This document shows, piece by piece, positions 1-8,161 of a DNA stretch of 64,000 nucleotides. Source of the stretch: Natronobeatus ordinarius (GTDB lineage: Archaea > Halobacteriota > Halobacteria > Halobacteriales > Natrialbaceae); assembly GCF_024362485.1 (NCBI RefSeq), contig NZ_CP101456.1, positions 3,596,001 to 3,660,000 on the forward strand. Direction: 5' to 3'. The notes under the pieces were generated by a model, which saw only the letters and a program-made list of their open reading frames with translations, ran no database searches and was not told the DNA's origin. The position numbers and the translations under genes are program-made. Numbering within the stretch: position 1 is the first letter of the stretch; each line of letters opens with the position of its first letter.

Positions 1-303
1 ATTATCGCGGACGACTCCGTCGACGCCCTTCTCCACAGTACTGACCTTCACTGCATCGAGATTACGAGTACCGATCTCACTGCTTCGGTCGTTTCACCTC
101 TCAAGACCCGCTTCGACACCGTCAGTGTCGAGCAACGCGACCGCGGCAGTCGAATCGAAGTGACGACCGATAGTGACGGGCTATACGAGCTACTGGACTA
201 CCTCCGCACCGAAGCCGTAACGCTCGAGCGCGTCCGAACGATCGAACCAGACCTCGAGGACGTGTTCGTCGACTTGACAACGGTCGACGAGCGAAATCGA
301 TGA
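1..303 (+). CDS. ABC transporter ATP-binding protein, C-terminal end (partial)
   Basis: Only the last 100 codons are inside the window; the frame is open from base 1 to the TGA at 301. The nucleotide-binding domain itself lies upstream. The tail ends in EPDLEDVFVDLT, which is typical of the C-terminal extension of drug/lipid-exporter type ABC ATPases. The stop codon overlaps the ATG of the permease by four bases (ATGA), so the two form an ATPase-permease exporter operon. The substrate cannot be told. Confidence 0.8.
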   Translation: MIADDSVDALLHSTDLHCIEITSTDLTASVVSPLKTRFDTVSVEQRDRGSRIEVTTDSDGLYELLDYLRTEAVTLERVRTIEPDLEDVFVDLTTVDERNR

Positions 304-1109
304 CTCGCCAGCACGACATGACTGACAGGCCACGTCCGGCCGGCTACTATCACCTCGCACGGGCCGTGCTCTATCGAGAGTACCTGATTTTCGTGCGCTA
401 TCCCGCAAACGCCATCGGTGGGATCGTCATCTCGTTGTTCTTCTTTGGCGTGCTCTTCTACGGCGGGCAAATGGTTGCCGGGCAGGCACTCACCGACTCG
501 ATCGAGGGAATCATCGTCGGCTACTTCCTGTGGACGCTGTCGGTAGGCGCGTACTCTTCGATCTCGAACGATATCGCGAGCGAGGTACAGTGGGGGACCC
601 TCGAGCGTCACGTTATGACGCCGTTTGGGTTCGCGCCCGTTGCACTGTTCAAAGGTGTGGCAAAGATCGTGCGGACGTTCATCATCTCGACGATAATCCT
701 CGCCGTGATGATCGTCATCACCGGCACGACACTCGAGTTGAACGTCCTGACGATTGTCGTCATCGCGACCCTCAGTATCGTCTCGGTGCTTGGACTCGGG
801 CTCGCCGCCGGTGGAGTTACCGTTCTGTACAAACAGATCGGGAACTGGCTGAATCTCCTCCAGTTCGGGTTCATCGTCCTCATCTCTGCACCTGCGTTCG
901 ACCTCGGGTGGATGCGATTTCTCCCCCTGGCTCATGGCAGTGCGCTCCTCCAGCGTGCGATGATCGACGGGATCCGGCTCTGGGAATTCACCACACTCGA
1001 TGTCGGGCTGCTGGTCGGCGTTGCGGCTGGGTATTTGCTGTTGGGGTATGCCGTCTTTCAGTACGCCACCCGCCGGGCGAGGCGACTTGGCGTTCTCGGT
1101 GACTACTAA
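300..1109 (+). CDS. ABC-2 type transporter permease
   Basis: A 269-residue integral membrane protein, presumably the permease half of an ABC exporter with the ATPase encoded just upstream. Six hydrophobic segments are visible, roughly at residues 38-60, 70-90, 118-140, 148-170, 190-215 and 235-258. The length and layout are those of ABC-2 permeases. The first ATG overlaps the ATPase stop; a second ATG six codons downstream is an equally possible start. Substrate unknown: such pairs export drugs, lipids, polysaccharides or peptides. Confidence 0.8.
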   Translation: MTRQHDMTDRPRPAGYYHLARAVLYREYLIFVRYPANAIGGIVISLFFFGVLFYGGQMVAGQALTDSIEGIIVGYFLWTLSVGAYSSISNDIASEVQWGTLERHVMTPFGFAPVALFKGVAKIVRTFIISTIILAVMIVITGTTLELNVLTIVVIATLSIVSVLGLGLAAGGVTVLYKQIGNWLNLLQFGFIVLISAPAFDLGWMRFLPLAHGSALLQRAMIDGIRLWEFTTLDVGLLVGVAAGYLLLGYAVFQYATRRARRLGVLGDY

Positions 1110-1116
1110 CAACCCT

Positions 1117-1362
1117 ATGACTCACGATCGAATCCACGCACGAAAACCGACACACGACGTTGAACGGTGGTCTGTCGGGACCATCGAACACATTAGCAAG
1201 CGGGATGGACACTACGTCTTCGAGGTACGGACCGCTGGTGGAGACACAGTCGAACTTACGGTTACAGTCGCTATCCAGGAGCTGGTCCTGTCCAGATTGA
1301 ACCTCGAGGACGATGAGTCGCCAGTTGGGTCTCAAGTCTGGTATCGAAAATTCGGGGGGTAG
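1117..1362 (+). CDS. small haloarchaeal protein of unknown function
   Basis: An 81-residue soluble protein starting 7 bases after the permease stop, probably the last gene of the exporter operon. It reads as a small beta-rich domain (VGTIEHISKRDGHYVFEV, then TVELTV) with a hydrophilic N-terminus and no cysteines or membrane span. I do not recognise the family. The short spacing and normal codon use support it being real. The IS200/IS605 element begins within about 50 bases of its stop. Confidence 0.55.
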   Translation: MTHDRIHARKPTHDVERWSVGTIEHISKRDGHYVFEVRTAGGDTVELTVTVAIQELVLSRLNLEDDESPVGSQVWYRKFGG

Positions 1363-1414
1363 CACGTCGGTGAGATTTATTTGAGTTAGTATGAATGTTA
1401 GTACTAGTAAACGA

Positions 1415-1436
1415 CCACGGGTCGGGTGACCCGTGG
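1415..1436. repeat. IS200/IS605 terminal hairpin (tnpB side)
   Basis: A perfect 9-bp stem, CCACGGGTC / GACCCGTGG, with loop GGGT. The partner hairpin at the other end is 3234-3255, with the same stem and loop AGGT. In this family the TnpA HUH enzyme recognises such subterminal hairpins as single-stranded DNA. Confidence 0.8.
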
Positions 1437-1455
1437 CTTTTGTAGTTCCCTCAGC

Positions 1456-2772
1456 CTATGCCGATAGCACTCCACGCGAAGCGATTTCGCGGGATGAGGA
1501 TGGGCGGTTTACAGAGCGCCCCGACCCAGACAGGCTCACCTTCCGAACAAACGGTTGGGTTTTGCGAGTCCGGTAATTAACCGATTCAACGTCCACGTCG
1601 GCGTGTTTCGCCCACGCTCGCCACGCCACGTTCACGCTCGCGTTTCGGTCAGCGTGGTCTTGCTGAACCCCGCACGAATCATTCGTACACCGGAACCGCC
1701 GACCTTGGCGGTAGCCACGGTGTCCACAGCACGAACACGACTTCGAGTTGTACGGCGACTCAACCGTCTCACACGGAATCTGATTCCACGTTGCTTTGTA
1801 TCGAACTTGTTGCTCGAACTTGTGGAACGGGAGTTTGTGCAGACGACGGTTCATGTACGTGCCGTACTTGATGGCGTCTCGAATCCCGCTCAAGTCCTCG
1901 AACACGATGACTGGGTTCGAGAACTGTTGAGCGAACTCCACCACGACTCGGGACAGTCGGTGAAGAACCCACTCAGTGTAGCGTTCTTCTTTCTCACCGA
2001 GTTGGTGATGGATAGAGTGTTGGCCGTGTTCCTGACAACGTTTCGTGATGGTGTGGTAGCGTTGGCGTTCGGCTTTCACCGAGCCGTAATCAAGCACGAG
2101 TGTTCCGAGCGTGTCCATAGTCTCACGATTAAGAGCGGTGAGAGCGATGTTGCGCTCATTAATATCGACGCCGACAAGTGTGCCAGCATCTTCGGGTTCA
2201 GGCACTTGGACTTCTGTTTTGACCGTGACGTGTAGGTAGTACACGCCATCTCGGTACAGAAGTTCGGCCTGCCCCAACGACCATTCATCTTCGGTCAAGG
2301 CTGACTCGATGAGGTTGAGGTCTTCCGGTCGCCCTCGAAGGTGGCCTTTCACCTTCTTGTACGGCTTCGGGCTCACACGGAACTGAACGCGGTCGTCCTC
2401 GTCATCGTAGGTGAGTCGATACCCTTCAGTGTGTGCCATGACGAGGGGGTAGGCTCCTTTCTTATCCGTGGCTGGTGGCGACGGTTTGCCGACATTGGTG
2501 TCGTTTTGGTCGTGCCACCAGTTGAGGAGTTCTTTGTAGGAGTCCCACGCTTGCAGGGCTTTCCCGACGACCGCACACTTGTTGTTCCGAAGGAAGTCAT
2601 TGCGGTCAACTTCGTTCTGAATCTCAGTGCGGTTGTAGCCTTGTTGTTTGAGCCGGAGTGTGTCGTTGGCGATGTCTCGTGCAGTGTAACGGGCATCTTT
2701 GAGCCACGACTGCTCACCAGACTCGATGCAGAGCCGGGTGCGTGCGGTCTTCGTGACTTCTTCGATACCCAT
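1456..2772 (-). CDS. tnpB: TnpB RNA-guided endonuclease-like transposon protein
   Basis: A 438-residue IS605 OrfB/TnpB protein. The split RuvC-like nuclease is recognisable: first Asp in LVGVDINERN, Glu in VIVFEDLSGIRD, and last Asp in QDHADRNASVNVAWR. A four-Cys zinc finger (CSCCGHRGYRQGRRFRC) sits before the third motif. N-terminal helix-rich part and length are normal. Family members are known to use an RNA from the 3' end of the element to cut DNA; I infer the same here but see no guide directly. It diverges from tnpA. Confidence 0.88.
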   Translation of the reverse strand: MGIEEVTKTARTRLCIESGEQSWLKDARYTARDIANDTLRLKQQGYNRTEIQNEVDRNDFLRNNKCAVVGKALQAWDSYKELLNWWHDQNDTNVGKPSPPATDKKGAYPLVMAHTEGYRLTYDDEDDRVQFRVSPKPYKKVKGHLRGRPEDLNLIESALTEDEWSLGQAELLYRDGVYYLHVTVKTEVQVPEPEDAGTLVGVDINERNIALTALNRETMDTLGTLVLDYGSVKAERQRYHTITKRCQEHGQHSIHHQLGEKEERYTEWVLHRLSRVVVEFAQQFSNPVIVFEDLSGIRDAIKYGTYMNRRLHKLPFHKFEQQVRYKATWNQIPCETVESPYNSKSCSCCGHRGYRQGRRFRCTNDSCGVQQDHADRNASVNVAWRAWAKHADVDVESVNYRTRKTQPFVRKVSLSGSGRSVNRPSSSREIASRGVLSA

Positions 2773-2815
2773 ACCTTGACTATCGTATCAAATGATAATA
2801 AACGTAGGGATTTGG

Positions 2816-3214
2816 ATGGGAGACTACAGGAGTCATGCACATTCGATTAGTTTGTGTAAGTATCATTTCGTGTGGTGTCCGAAGTACCGCCACGGGATGT
2901 TGGAGTTAGTTCGAGACGAACTTGCGGAATTGTTCCAAGGAACTGCTGAACGGTTCGGTCACGATATTGTGTCGATGGAGATTGCCACCGACCACGTTCA
3001 CTTGTTCGTGGAGACTGACCCGAAATGGAGCCCTGCCGAGATTGCCAAACAATTCAAGGGCTACTCGGGACGGGCAATCCTCAAGCGATACCCAGAAATC
3101 AAACAACGGTACTTCTGGGGTAGTGGGTTGTGGAAGGATGGATACTACGTTGGGACGACTGGTGCTGTTTCCGAGGATGTGGTTCGTCGGTACATAGAGG
3201 AGACGGAACATTAA
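2816..3214 (+). CDS. tnpA: IS200/IS605 transposase TnpA (Y1 HUH)
   Basis: About 132 residues, the usual size for Y1 transposases. The HUH metal-binding motif is TDHVHLFVE (two His separated by Val). The candidate nucleophilic Tyr is in DGYYVGTTG near the C-terminus. KYHFVWCPKYRH near the start is diagnostic of the family. An ATG 24 bases further upstream is possible but would add residues not usual in the family. It cuts and joins single-stranded DNA at the terminal hairpins. Confidence 0.88.
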   Translation: MGDYRSHAHSISLCKYHFVWCPKYRHGMLELVRDELAELFQGTAERFGHDIVSMEIATDHVHLFVETDPKWSPAEIAKQFKGYSGRAILKRYPEIKQRYFWGSGLWKDGYYVGTTGAVSEDVVRRYIEETEH

Positions 3215-3401
3215 GCGAGCGTACGCGATTCACCCACGGGTCAGGTGACCCGTGGAACTCTCGCTGTTTCTTTAGAGTTTGAAACCGTGTAATCTGCTAC
3301 TGCGTCCAAAATCGATGGAGTAGCGGCGAGAAGTGCTCTCGTGCCAGAGGGTATCTTCCGAGCTGTGAATAAGCCCCCTCGAGGCGGTTCACCGGGTTGT
3401 A

Positions 3402-3866
3402 CTACTCGAGATCCGGCTCATCGAACTCGAGTGCGTCCGCCACAGCGTCAGGGAGCGCCGGACGCGGTGCTGCTTCATGGCGTTCGATTTTCTCGGTTTT
3501 GCGAGTATTCTCGTAGAGAGCGCGGGCGACTGGGAGGCCGCGCAGGTACTTATATTCGTGAAGGATTTCGACGCCCCGCTCCGTGAAGCCGTAGAATTTC
3601 GAGGGAAGATCACGTTTCCCCTCGCTTGGTTCGTACGTATAGCGTGCGAGGATTCCGGCCTCGGTTAGCGTCTCGAGTTGATCTTTGATGGCCGCTTGGC
3701 TCTTCCCGGTCATGTACTCGAGTTCGGCGAGCGACATGAGATGGGTGGGATGGCCCAGCAGCTCCTGAATGATGAGGTGGCGCGTATCCTGGGACAGCAG
3801 CTTGAACAGTTGCTGCTGTTCCGCAAACGGTCCCGAGTCGGCCGTTCCGCTGTGACTCTCGCTCAT
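3402..3866 (-). CDS. winged-helix transcriptional regulator, ArsR-like
   Basis: 154 residues. A winged-helix DNA-binding domain covers about residues 18-95: LFKLLSQDTRHLIIQELLG, then a recognition helix around KSQAAIKDQLETLTEAGIL and a wing around YEPSEGKRDLPSKFYGFTE. The rest is a charged tail. ArsR/PadR-like regulators of this form are common in haloarchaea. No metal-binding Cys motif is present, so an inducer cannot be guessed. It is divergent from the gene at 3924, with only 57 bases between them, so a shared promoter region is likely. Confidence 0.7.
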   Translation of the reverse strand: MSESHSGTADSGPFAEQQQLFKLLSQDTRHLIIQELLGHPTHLMSLAELEYMTGKSQAAIKDQLETLTEAGILARYTYEPSEGKRDLPSKFYGFTERGVEILHEYKYLRGLPVARALYENTRKTEKIERHEAAPRPALPDAVADALEFDEPDLE

Positions 3867-3923
3867 ACGTGTCTCTACGAGTAGCGACGCAATAACGGTT
3901 AGGGTCGTCCAAGTTGGTTATTG

Positions 3924-4781
3924 ATGAAAATACCAAAGTGGTTCAGAAGGGATAAGGTAGTCCAGTTTGAACCAGGACTAATGAGCGATCCGAGTCCCCC
4001 ACCGGATGCTGCAGAGATTATGACGGTGGTTCACGAAGCAGTCGGTACTCTCGAGCTCGAACCAGCGGAGAAACGCGAAATTTGGCGGTTCGCTCAACGT
4101 GAACTGCCGTACCTCTGGAGTCAACGGACGTCGTACTTTATCCTCGGTAGCTATCGTGACCCCTATCTCCGTCGTCTTCGCGCTGTACAGAACGAACTCA
4201 CGAAGCAACTCGGTGCCTACCCGTTCATCATGGGGGATCTCATCGAACTTCCAACTGAGCGGCTCAATTCGTTCGATATCATGTTCTCCTTGTTGGCAAC
4301 GTATAGCGACTACATCGTTGGTGTCTTCGAGAAAGGGAGCGGTGGTGAAGCGCCGGAATTAGGTGAGATCGATGACCCGCCGTTTTTCGACAAATCGTAC
4401 GTGCTCCCACGCGACTACGCGTGGGTGACTGACACGCATCTCGAGTCGAAACAACACGTCATCCAAGCTGCCCTCGAAATGGCGTTCACGGACGATCTGA
4501 CGGAGGCTGAGGGTCATTCGAAAATCGAATCGCTCGTTGAGAGTGCGCAAGCTACTGGTATCGATGTCGCTGAAGACGAGATCTGGGATGTTATTGGCGA
4601 GCGAACGGATGAGGAAGAGGAACCAGCGACGTACAGCTGGGTCCATCTCAACAAGTTCCGAAAATTCGAATTACACGACCGATGCTTCCCATGGGCAACG
4701 AAGGAAGAACTTCGAACTGCAGTTGCCGAGCTCCCGTCGCCGACACCACGTCCGGACTGGGAAGCGGGTGAGAGCACCTGA
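3924..4781 (+). CDS. conserved haloarchaeal protein, possible TIR-like/nucleotide-binding domain
   Basis: 285 residues from the first ATG (another ATG at 3978 is possible); family not recognised. A helical N-terminal segment (to about residue 70) precedes an alpha/beta core: strand SYFILGSYRD, helix YLRRLRAVQNEL, YPFIMGDL, then TYSDYIVGVFEKGSGGEAPELGEI. This order (strand-loop-helix, then an acidic GGE.PELGEI segment) resembles Rossmann-like TIR, nucleoside deoxyribosyltransferase and SLOG-type domains, which bind or cut nucleotides. That is inference from pattern only. The C-terminal third is acidic and helical. No membrane span. Confidence 0.5.
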   Translation: MKIPKWFRRDKVVQFEPGLMSDPSPPPDAAEIMTVVHEAVGTLELEPAEKREIWRFAQRELPYLWSQRTSYFILGSYRDPYLRRLRAVQNELTKQLGAYPFIMGDLIELPTERLNSFDIMFSLLATYSDYIVGVFEKGSGGEAPELGEIDDPPFFDKSYVLPRDYAWVTDTHLESKQHVIQAALEMAFTDDLTEAEGHSKIESLVESAQATGIDVAEDEIWDVIGERTDEEEEPATYSWVHLNKFRKFELHDRCFPWATKEELRTAVAELPSPTPRPDWEAGEST

Positions 4782-4791
4782 GTTTCGGTCG

Positions 4792-5082
4792 TCACATCCG
4801 TGACATCCTCCTCGCCGTGAATGAAGACCTCACCGTGTAGCGTGTGGGCTGTGAAACGTACTCGCCGGACAACGCTGCAGTGTCGTGCCCGTGGAGTGGA
4901 ATCGCCACCCAGTCGTCCTTTTTGGGATGCGCAAGCCGCTCGTGGTGACTCGCATACTCGATGATCCCGTCCAGCGGAATCGGGTCGTCCCGCGTCTGCT
5001 CGAGGGCGTCGGCTGTCGGCGAGTAGAGTGTCGCACTCGAGAGATCGAAGTCGCCGATTGCACTCTCGAAGAGGAGTGACAT
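4792..5082 (-). CDS. hypothetical protein, probably frameshifted near its C-terminus
   Basis: 96 residues, not recognised. The first 76 residues (MSLLFESAIGDFDLSS to AALSGEYV) look like normal acidic haloarchaeal protein. The last 20 (SQPTRYTVRSSFTARRMSRM) are basic and atypical. In another frame, the same bases after GEYV read RFTAHTLHGEVFIHGEEDV, which is far more haloarchaeal. A single-base shift around 4860 would join the two. So this is probably a broken gene, or has a sequencing error there. Confidence 0.45.
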   Translation of the reverse strand: MSLLFESAIGDFDLSSATLYSPTADALEQTRDDPIPLDGIIEYASHHERLAHPKKDDWVAIPLHGHDTAALSGEYVSQPTRYTVRSSFTARRMSRM

Positions 5083-5169
5083 ATTGGAGTGAGTTAACCA
5101 CTCGCTCCTAACTCTTCTCGTTCAGGAGAATCTGGAAAGACTCATTTCGTAGTGTCTACAATACTCTAC

Positions 5170-5484
5170 ATGACTGGCCCCGATATTGAACTGTACGAAC
5201 TCAAAGGTTGCCCGTACTGTGCCAAGGTACGCTGGGCGCTTGCCGATCTTGACCTCGACTACGAATCGCACGCTGTTCCGTCGTCACGAAGCGATCGGAC
5301 GGTCGTGTACGAAGTGAGCGGCCAGTACGAAGTGCCCGTCCTGGTCGATCGAACGAACGGGGTCAATGGTCTTGCCGAGAGTGATGACATCGTTACGTAT
5401 CTGTACGAGGAATACGGCGAAGAAGGTGACTCACCGCCTTCCGGACTCGTCGGGTGGCTCCGCACCCGGTTCATCGGTCGGTGA
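5170..5484 (+). CDS. glutaredoxin-like / GST N-terminal thioredoxin-fold protein
   Basis: 104 residues from the ATG at 5170; a GTG at 5152 is in frame but the family begins with IELYELKGCPYC. The redox motif is CPYC at about residues 14-17, followed by the cis-Pro segment YEVPVLVDR and ESDDIVTYLYEEYG, the order seen in glutaredoxins and glutathione S-transferase N-terminal domains. Likely a cytoplasmic thiol-disulfide oxidoreductase; haloarchaea use gamma-glutamylcysteine rather than glutathione, so the physiological thiol is inferred. Confidence 0.8.
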   Translation: MTGPDIELYELKGCPYCAKVRWALADLDLDYESHAVPSSRSDRTVVYEVSGQYEVPVLVDRTNGVNGLAESDDIVTYLYEEYGEEGDSPPSGLVGWLRTRFIGR

Positions 5485-5657
5485 CTCTTCTCACCGCTCG
5501 AGTCTCTCCGCCTGTCTCGACGCTGACTGGCTACATTGCTGGCAGGCTACATAAAACAGCACTGACAATCCATCAGCAAAACCTCACCGCGAATCCTCGC
5601 TACTTGAGATACACACCCGTGGCGGAGGCCGAGTGGCTACGCAGCGAGTGCGCCTTC

Positions 5658-5830
5658 TCAGCCCCCGTCGGGACAATCCTCGAGCGCGCGAAACTCCTCT
5701 CGAACGAACCCGACGTACGCGTCGACGACGCACTCGAGGATCGTTTCGCCCGCTTCGGCAGTGGCCGCTCGCGGGTCCCCGAGTCCGTCGTTCGGCGCGT
5801 GTAGGTCTCGGCGCGACGACGATCGGGACG
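5658..5830 (-). pseudogene. C-terminal gene remnant, possibly creatininase family
   Basis: No intact frame spans 5485-5870, but the minus strand reads HAPNDGLGDPRAATAEAGET and continues ILECVVDAYVGFVREEF to a stop at 5658. The GDPRxATAExGExIL pattern is like the C-terminus of creatininase/creatinine amidohydrolase proteins. The upstream part breaks frame at about 5810. I regard it as a relic left by deletion; the family assignment is tentative. Confidence 0.35.
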
Positions 5831-5870
5831 GCACTCGCTGACGACCTCAACCGGAACGTGAATTTCCTTT

Positions 5871-7253
5871 TCACGATGAGACAGCGATGTCCTTCAGGTT
5901 GAATAATTGAAGATCGTCACGCTCGGACACGGCTTCCTGTACTGATCGTGTTGCGCCACTCCGTGTGAACAACGCGTATTCCGTGTCAGCTTCGCCAGAA
6001 TCCGGCGTCCAGCGAATCTCCGATGCATGATCTTCGAGTGAGGCGAGTGCACTGTAATCAAGCGGCGCGCTAGTGAACTTGCACTCTCCCACGACCATTG
6101 TTCCGTCTGCGGTAAACCCGACGACGTCGACCTCGTGTTCTTTGTACCACCAGCGGCCGATATCGAGGAACAGCTTCTCTGGATACAGATTCGGCAGGGC
6201 ATCCTGGCAAAGCGTTTCGAACTCTTGACTGACGAAATCAGGGAGTTCTGGTTCGATAACTGCTTCGTAGGCGTCCTCACCTAAACGTTCGTATCGATCT
6301 TCTTTGCCGTAGACGAAACGGAACCAGAATCGAAAGAGGGGATCCAGGATTCGATAGCGTCCGCGACGTGACTTCGCTTTCTCTTCGGTGATCGGGACTT
6401 CCCGTTCGATGAGCCGCAACCGTTCTAACTTCTGGGTGTATGTCGAGATTTGCTTCCCGTCGATTCCCACCGTTTGAGCGATTTCGTTCGACGTCGTCTT
6501 CCCCGCGGCTATTGCGGTGAGGATCGCAAAGTACCGATTCGGGTCTGTGAGTTCGGTCCGGAGAACGTATTCTGGTTCGTTTTGGAGGTACCCTTTCTGA
6601 GAAAGCACCTCCTTCGTGAGGACTGTCCCGAGGTCCTGATTGAGATCGATACCGTCGAGATAGTATGGGACACCACCGAAAATTCCCCACGCGAAAACAC
6701 GCTCTTCGGGGGAATACTCGTCTGGAAGGAACTCTTGTGCAGCGGCGAACTCGAGTGGCCGGAGATCGAGTTTCTCGGTGAAACGCCCGTACAGAGGGCT
6801 GTTCCCAAGAAGCGTCGCTTCTTCCATCATGCTGATCGATGAGCCGACCAGAATGAGTGTTCCCGATGTATTTTGGAACCGCTGATCCCACAACCGCTGA
6901 ATGACCGAGGGAAGGCTCTCATCGGCGTCAATCAGGTAGGGAAATTCGTCGAGGACGACGATCCCGTCCTGGTCGCCGAGATACCCCAGGAGTGCTTCCC
7001 AGCTCTGCTTGATATCCGTGATCCCTGGAAACGTGTCGGCAGCGACGTCGACGAACTCGTCGAGTTGTATCTGTGAAGTAGTTTCCGTAGCCTGATAGGT
7101 GACGGCGTCGTCGCGCTCGGCAAGCGAGTGCTGGACGAGTTGTGTTTTCCCAAGGCGTCGCCGGCCGAAGATGACGACCATCTCAGCGTCGTCGGAGTCA
7201 TAGCACCTGCGGAGCCGAGAGAGCTCATCTTCCCGGTCGACGAAGCGCTCCAT
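5871..7253 (-). CDS. archaeal ATPase with C-terminal nuclease-like (DUF234) domain
   Basis: 460 residues. A STAND/AAA-type ATPase module has Walker A GRRRLGKT at 30-37 and Walker B VVLDEFPYL at about 99-107. A winged helix follows (GIDGKQISTYTQKLERLRLI). The C-terminal region has HEVDVVGFTADGTMVVGECK (about 373-392), with the D...ExK spacing of PD-(D/E)xK nucleases. This is the ATPase_2 + DUF234 architecture, widespread in archaea and often in mobile regions; its function is unproven. Three 15-bp repeats sit just upstream of its start and may be its operator. Confidence 0.75.
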   Translation of the reverse strand: MERFVDREDELSRLRRCYDSDDAEMVVIFGRRRLGKTQLVQHSLAERDDAVTYQATETTSQIQLDEFVDVAADTFPGITDIKQSWEALLGYLGDQDGIVVLDEFPYLIDADESLPSVIQRLWDQRFQNTSGTLILVGSSISMMEEATLLGNSPLYGRFTEKLDLRPLEFAAAQEFLPDEYSPEERVFAWGIFGGVPYYLDGIDLNQDLGTVLTKEVLSQKGYLQNEPEYVLRTELTDPNRYFAILTAIAAGKTTSNEIAQTVGIDGKQISTYTQKLERLRLIEREVPITEEKAKSRRGRYRILDPLFRFWFRFVYGKEDRYERLGEDAYEAVIEPELPDFVSQEFETLCQDALPNLYPEKLFLDIGRWWYKEHEVDVVGFTADGTMVVGECKFTSAPLDYSALASLEDHASEIRWTPDSGEADTEYALFTRSGATRSVQEAVSERDDLQLFNLKDIAVSS

Positions 7254-7290
7254 ACCTCCACGTCATCCCTCCAGAGGATAATACTTTCGA

Positions 7291-7335
7291 ATAGGCTATT
7301 CCAAAATAGTCTATTTCAAAATAGGCTAATTTGGA
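7291..7335. promoter_or_regulatory. three tandem 15-bp palindromic repeats, candidate operator
   Basis: Units ATAGGCTATTCCAAA (7291-7305), ATAGTCTATTTCAAA (7306-7320) and ATAGGCTAATTTGGA (7321-7335) are adjacent. Each of the first two contains the near-palindrome AATAGNCTATT. They lie 38-82 bases upstream of the start codon of the DUF234 ATPase, in an AT-rich stretch, the position expected of a promoter-proximal operator. Related AATAGG/CCTATT repeats occur at 12441-12476. Confidence 0.5.
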
Positions 7336-7464
7336 ACTGGCTGCAAGACTCTCTGTCCTCTGCTTACCATTGAGGCCTAACCAAAGACCACTGTGCATCC
7401 GGTGACGCCATAGAGAAGCTTTCTGTCGAGGAGATCGGGGCAGTACTCGAGTCCGACGGAAAAC

Positions 7465-7632
7465 TCAGAGCAGATCGGCCTCCTCGAGTTCCACCACCAC
7501 GCGCTCGGCCGCCTCCTCTGGCGGGGCGTCGATTACCTCCCCGCCGCGGTCGTCGCCGCCGCCGCGACCGAGCATCCGGTAGATCCGTTCTTCGACGCAG
7601 CGCCGCTCAGTTACCTCGCGAAGGACGATCAC
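7465..7632 (-). CDS. possible small hypothetical gene or gene fragment
   Basis: A 55-residue frame from a GTG, reading VIVLREVTERRCVEERIYRM and ending VVVELEEADLL. The GC-rich third positions and acidic tail look like real haloarchaeal coding sequence, but there is no ATG, and an in-frame stop lies just upstream. It may be the tail of a deleted gene. The surrounding 7336-7634 holds nothing else I can support. Confidence 0.3.
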   Translation of the reverse strand: MIVLREVTERRCVEERIYRMLGRGGGDDRGGEVIDAPPEEAAERVVVELEEADLL

Positions 7633-7634
7633 AC

Positions 7635-8093
7635 CAACTTGTCTCTACTCTCGAAGGGCAGTGTTATATTACCTAACAAGTCCATTCAGAATTTGTTACC
7701 ACCGGTCTTGAAGCGGGGTACACTGATGCCCGCCGTATCGAACAGTGCATTGATGCCGGGCTTTTCGAGGTCGTCTCAGTCGATGACTCTCAGCTTGTGG
7801 GCCAGCTCCAGCAGAATCCGAACTTGAGCGACGCTGATGTGGCAGTCCTTGAATGTGCTGTATCTCGTGATGCGATTGCGGTCATGGACGAAGCCTATGG
7901 GAGGACGGCTGCAGAAGTTGAGGGTATCGAGACTCGAGGGACAGCCTACATCGTTCTCTTGTGTGCAAAGCACGAGGACATCAGCGTCTCCAAAGCGCGT
8001 GAGATCGTTGATTCAATGATCGAAGCAGGCTGGTACTGTGCGCCCGATTTGTACACAAAGCTCGTTCGAAAACTCGAGTCATTCGAGCAATAA
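7635..8093 (+). pseudogene. PIN-domain toxin-like gene (DUF3368 type), N-terminus broken
   Basis: From 7677 the frame reads VTTGLEAGYTDARRIEQCID through LSDADVAVLECAVSRD to a stop at 8093, matching the middle and C-terminal part of DUF3368 PIN proteins. The same frame upstream is interrupted by TAA at 7674-7676, and the first catalytic Asp segment (DTSxLI-like) is absent. About 138 codons remain of the usual 155-160. It is probably inactive. It lies 68 bases before an intact VapBC pair, but it is not a duplicate of that VapC. Confidence 0.6.
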
Positions 8094-8161
8094 CGACGCT
8101 TTCTGCTGTACCGTTGTGGTCCAGGAACAGAGCTAAGTAGTACACTGAGTAAGTATTACTC

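Larger units (their letters stand above)
1400..3270. mobile_element. IS200/IS605-family element with divergent tnpA and tnpB
   Basis: The element has tnpB on the minus strand and tnpA on the plus strand with 43 bases between their starts. Near-identical imperfect palindromes flank the pair: 1415-1436 at one end and 3234-3255 at the other, both built on CCACGGGTC...GACCCGTGG. Terminal hairpins instead of inverted repeats, plus these two proteins, define the IS605 group. The exact ends are not determined; the limits given are approximate and lie just outside the hairpins. Both genes look intact. Confidence 0.85.

Noticed and set aside
3234-3255. Intrinsic terminator
   Set aside because: The stem-loop is the right-end hairpin of the IS200/IS605 element, matched by the same sequence at 1415-1436.
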